A DNA stretch of 8,895 bases from Neptuniibacter sp. (lineage in GTDB: Bacteria > Pseudomonadota > Gammaproteobacteria > Pseudomonadales > Balneatricaceae), in the NCBI GenBank assembly GCA_024686055.1, contig JAIBDV010000098.1, positions 1-8,895 on the forward strand, in the 5' to 3' direction. Positions 5,855-8,895 of this stretch are shown in pieces (positions within the stretch are counted from its first letter, which is position 1; each line of letters starts with the position of its first letter). The notes below the pieces were generated by a model. The model was not told the origin of the DNA. It saw only the letters and a list, made by a program, of their open reading frames with translations, and searched no databases. Both the position numbers and the translations under genes were made by a program.

Positions 5855-8800
5855 AGCAGCGATTGATCGCAGCCGCACCACTTTGCTGGTGCTGGCGTTC
5901 CTGCTGATTGCCGGGACGATGGCGTTTATCAGCATTCCCAAAGAAGCAGACCCGGACGTTGCCATTCCCATCATCTATGTGTCGATTCCCTATGAGGGGA
6001 TTTCGCCAGAAGATGCGGTGCGGCTGCTGGTGCGGCCAATGGAAAAAGAGCTGAAAACCATCGAAGGCATCAAAGAGATGCGGGCGGTGGGTAGTGAAGG
6101 CCATGCCTCGGTGACGCTGGAGTTTGATGCCGGTTTTGATGCGGATAAGGCGATGGAAGATGTACGCGCCAAGGTGGATACCGCCAAGGCCAAACTGCCT
6201 GCTGAAACCGATGAACCGGCGATTCATGAAGTCAATGTGGCGCTGTTTCCGGTACTTAATATTGCGCTGTCGGGCAATCTGTCTGAACGCGTGTTGTTGC
6301 GCGTCGCTCGTGATCTTAAAGATGAGATCGAAGGGCTGGATGGCGTGCTGGAAGTTGAGATCGGTGGTGACCGTGAAGAACTGATGGAGGTGCTGATTGA
6401 GCCGCAACGACTGGAGAGCTACCAGCTGGACTTTGCTCAGGTGCTCAGTGCCGTGTCCAACAATAACCAGCTGGTTGCCGCCGGCGCGGTGGATACCGGC
6501 AATGGTCGCCAGGTACTGAAGGTGCCTGGGGTGGTTGAGAATGTTGAGGATATGCTCAGCATGCCGATCAAAGTCAGTGGCAACCAGGTGGTGACGCTGG
6601 CGGATGTGGCAACCATTCGTAAAACCTTTAAAGACCCGGAAAGCTTTGCCCGCGTTGGCGGCGAAGCGGCGATGGTGCTGTCGGTGAAGAAAAAGGTGGG
6701 GGCCAATATTATTGCCACCATCGAAGGGGTTCAGGCACTGGTGGCTGAGCGTCAGCAGTTCTGGCCTGCCGGGCTGAAGTACGATTACATCACCGACCAG
6801 TCAATCCAGATTCGCGATATGTTGCGTGACCTGCTCAATAACGTGATGAGCGGGGTGATTCTGGTCATGGTGATCATCCTTGGGGCGATGGGCCTGCGTT
6901 CCTCGCTGCTGGTTGGGCTGGCGATTCCGGGCTCGTTTCTGAGTGGTATCCTGGTGATCAGCCTGCTGGGTTACACCCTGAATATTGTGGTGCTGTTCAG
7001 CCTGATTCTGGTGGTGGGGATGCTGGTGGACGGGGCCATTGTGGTGATCGAGCTGGCGGACCGTCGCCAGCGCCAGGGGCTCAGTGCCAGGGATGCGTTC
7101 AGCTATGCCGCTACCCGCATGGCCTGGCCGGTGATCGCGGCCACGGCGACCACACTGGTAGTGTTTATGCCACTGATGTTCTGGCCCGGTGTGATGGGCC
7201 AGTTTATGAAATACCTGCCCGCGACGGTGCTGATCTGCCTGACGGCATCGCTGTTTATGGCACTGATCTTCATGCCGGTGCTGGGGTCTGTCTTTGCGCG
7301 GCGTCATGCGACCTCGGTGGCGGCCGCCGACGCCGATGAATATGCCCTGCCGGACAGTGGTTTTAACCGGGCGTACCGGGCGTTGCTCCGGCCGCTGTTG
7401 AACCACCCGGTTAAAGTGCTGCTGGTGGCGTTGTTGACGATGGGAGGCACCTACGGTGCCTATGGCACCTTTGGCCATGGCGTCGAGTTTTTCCCGGATG
7501 TTGAGCCCAATATGGTGCTGGCGCGGATTCATGCCCGTGGTGATCTGTCGATCCATGAGAAAGACCGGATACTGCGCAAAGTGGAGCAACGGGTCGCGAC
7601 AGTGGACGGCTTTAAATCGATGTATGCCCGCAGCTTCAATGAGGGCGGCAACGATGTGGCTGAGGATGTCGTCGCCGAGATTCAGTTTGAGTTGAAAGAC
7701 TGGCAGCAACGTCTTAAAGCCAAAGATGTTCTGGCAGAGATGAAGCGCCGCACGTTGGATATTCCGGGTGTGGTTATCGAGTTTCGTAAGGAAGAGAACG
7801 GCCCTAGCTCCGGCAAGGCAATGCAGCTGCAGGTGAGTGGCTATACCAGTGAGCAGATTTACCCGGTGGTGAAGCAGATCCGTGCGCTGATGGCTGAGGT
7901 AGGTGGCTTTGTCGGCACTGAAGACAACCGGGCGTTGCCGGGCATCGAGTGGCGGATCAATGTAGACCGTGAAGAGGCGGGCCGTTTTGGCACCGATATT
8001 CTGACCGTGGGTAATGCGGTACAGCTGATTACCAGTGGTATTCTGGTGGCAGATTACCGGCCCGACAGCTCCGATGAGGAAGTGGATATCCGGGCCCGTT
8101 TCCCGGCGGAAAATCGTAACCTGGACCAGCTGATGCAGCTGCAGATCCACACCGGTCAGGGCATGGTGCCACTGTCTAACTTTGTTGAGCTTGAACCCGC
8201 ACCGAAAACCGGTGTGCTCAATCGGGTGGATAGCCGTCTGGTGATCACCATTCAGGCAGACCCGGCAGAGGGCGTGCTGGTCAATGATCTGGTGGTGGCA
8301 TTACAGGCGAAACTGGAAGGGCTGACGCTGCCACCGGAAGTGCGGCTTAACTTTAAAGGTGAAGATGAGGAACAGGCCGAGACCGGTGAATTCCTGAGCT
8401 CAGCGTTCAGCATTGCGCTGTTTCTGATGGCGCTGATTCTGATCACTCAGTTTAATAGCCTGTACCAGGCGACGCTGGTGCTGTCGGCGATTGTGTTCTC
8501 TACGGCGGGAGTGCTGCTGGGCTTATTGATCACAGGTCAGCCATTTGGCATTGTTATGGTGGGCGTGGGGATTATTGCCCTGGCCGGGATTGTGGTGAAT
8601 AACAATATCGTGCTGATCGACTGTTATAACGATCTGCGCAGGCAGGGCCGGGATGCGGTGACCGCCGCACTGGAAACCGGCAGCTTGCGGTTACGGCCGG
8701 TATTGTTGACGGCGGTGACTACCGTACTGGGCCTGTTGCCCATGGTGCTGGCGATGAATATCGACCTGGTGAATCGCACGGTTGCATTTGGTGCGCCTTC

Positions 8801-8895
8801 AACTCAATGGTGGATTCAGTTGTCGACAGCGATTGCCGGGGGGTTGAGCTTTGCGACAGTGCTGACGTTGTTCCTGACGCCGTGCCTGCTGGTGC
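5838..8895 (+). CDS. RND efflux permease (AcrB-like superfamily), C-terminus cut by window edge
   Basis: Inner-membrane proton-driven exporter; 1019 codons are visible of an expected 1030-1050. TM1 spans residues 14-32, followed by the family segment IPKEADPDVAIPIIYVSIPY (33-52). The first porter region extends to about 330, TM2-TM6 cover about 335-500, TM7 about 517-536, and the second porter region follows. The last helices run from about 855 to the edge. TM4 reads GMLVDGAIVVIE, with D398 aligned to AcrB Asp407 and G399 at the place of Asp408. TM10 reads GIVVNNNIVLID, with N921 aligned to AcrB Lys940. The canonical proton-relay triad is therefore incomplete. From memory, this DG/NNN pattern recurs in a subgroup of uncharacterised RND permeases, so it is probably a lineage trait and not damage. 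The frame is open throughout. Substrate unknown: drug, metal or metabolite export are all possible. Confidence 0.93.
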   Translation, partial: MRALIEAAIDRSRTTLLVLAFLLIAGTMAFISIPKEADPDVAIPIIYVSIPYEGISPEDAVRLLVRPMEKELKTIEGIKEMRAVGSEGHASVTLEFDAGFDADKAMEDVRAKVDTAKAKLPAETDEPAIHEVNVALFPVLNIALSGNLSERVLLRVARDLKDEIEGLDGVLEVEIGGDREELMEVLIEPQRLESYQLDFAQVLSAVSNNNQLVAAGAVDTGNGRQVLKVPGVVENVEDMLSMPIKVSGNQVVTLADVATIRKTFKDPESFARVGGEAAMVLSVKKKVGANIIATIEGVQALVAERQQFWPAGLKYDYITDQSIQIRDMLRDLLNNVMSGVILVMVIILGAMGLRSSLLVGLAIPGSFLSGILVISLLGYTLNIVVLFSLILVVGMLVDGAIVVIELADRRQRQGLSARDAFSYAATRMAWPVIAATATTLVVFMPLMFWPGVMGQFMKYLPATVLICLTASLFMALIFMPVLGSVFARRHATSVAAADADEYALPDSGFNRAYRALLRPLLNHPVKVLLVALLTMGGTYGAYGTFGHGVEFFPDVEPNMVLARIHARGDLSIHEKDRILRKVEQRVATVDGFKSMYARSFNEGGNDVAEDVVAEIQFELKDWQQRLKAKDVLAEMKRRTLDIPGVVIEFRKEENGPSSGKAMQLQVSGYTSEQIYPVVKQIRALMAEVGGFVGTEDNRALPGIEWRINVDREEAGRFGTDILTVGNAVQLITSGILVADYRPDSSDEEVDIRARFPAENRNLDQLMQLQIHTGQGMVPLSNFVELEPAPKTGVLNRVDSRLVITIQADPAEGVLVNDLVVALQAKLEGLTLPPEVRLNFKGEDEEQAETGEFLSSAFSIALFLMALILITQFNSLYQATLVLSAIVFSTAGVLLGLLITGQPFGIVMVGVGIIALAGIVVNNNIVLIDCYNDLRRQGRDAVTAALETGSLRLRPVLLTAVTTVLGLLPMVLAMNIDLVNRTVAFGAPSTQWWIQLSTAIAGGLSFATVLTLFLTPCLLV

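Noticed and set aside
5757..6407. 216-residue minus-strand frame across the adaptor/permease junction
   Set aside because: Antisense shadow: no Shine-Dalgarno sequence, odd composition, and it lies opposite two well-supported genes.
6801..8150. Long 449-residue open frame on the minus strand opposite the RND permease
   Set aside because: It is rich in His, Gln and Arg, as expected from antisense of GC-rich CTG/GTG codons, has no recognisable domain, and overlaps a permease gene with clear family motifs.

Overview
The window reads as chromosomal DNA of a gammaproteobacterium, most likely a marine one of the Oceanospirillales type. This rests on overall gene character and GC-rich, CTG/GTG-heavy codon use; no taxonomic marker is present. 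Two genes are cut by the window edges: a formate--tetrahydrofolate ligase on the left and an RND efflux permease on the right.

Left part (1-1680): the 5' end of fhs on the minus strand, then an intergenic region, then a plus-strand gene for a small unknown lipoprotein. That gene is visibly A/T-rich and unlike its neighbours. It is bracketed by two exact 36-bp direct repeats (532-567 and 1569-1604) and preceded by a possible 10-codon leader ORF whose stop overlaps the lipoprotein start (TAATG). A near-identical core of the repeat recurs inverted at 4544-4570. The three copies look like a dispersed, hairpin-containing, intergenic repeat family.

Middle part (1683-4433): two minus-strand genes. 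The first is an NhaC-type Na+/H+ antiporter with a recognisable sigma70-like promoter (3167-3195) and a long 5' leader of about 160 nt that can form several hairpins. A perfect 14-bp inverted repeat lies just past its stop. The second is an exported HAD-like protein of the DUF2608 type.

Right part (4763-8895): a plus-strand operon encoding an RND efflux pump. It consists of a periplasmic adaptor and an inner-membrane permease that overlap by 17 nt, with a strong Shine-Dalgarno sequence inside the adaptor's 3' end. The permease carries Asp-Gly in TM4 where AcrB has Asp-Asp, and Asn where AcrB has Lys940. No outer-membrane channel gene or regulator is inside the window.

No CRISPR array, tRNA, rRNA, transposase or phage gene is visible. 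The items most worth a second look are the repeat-bracketed A/T-rich lipoprotein gene and the structured leader of the antiporter gene.
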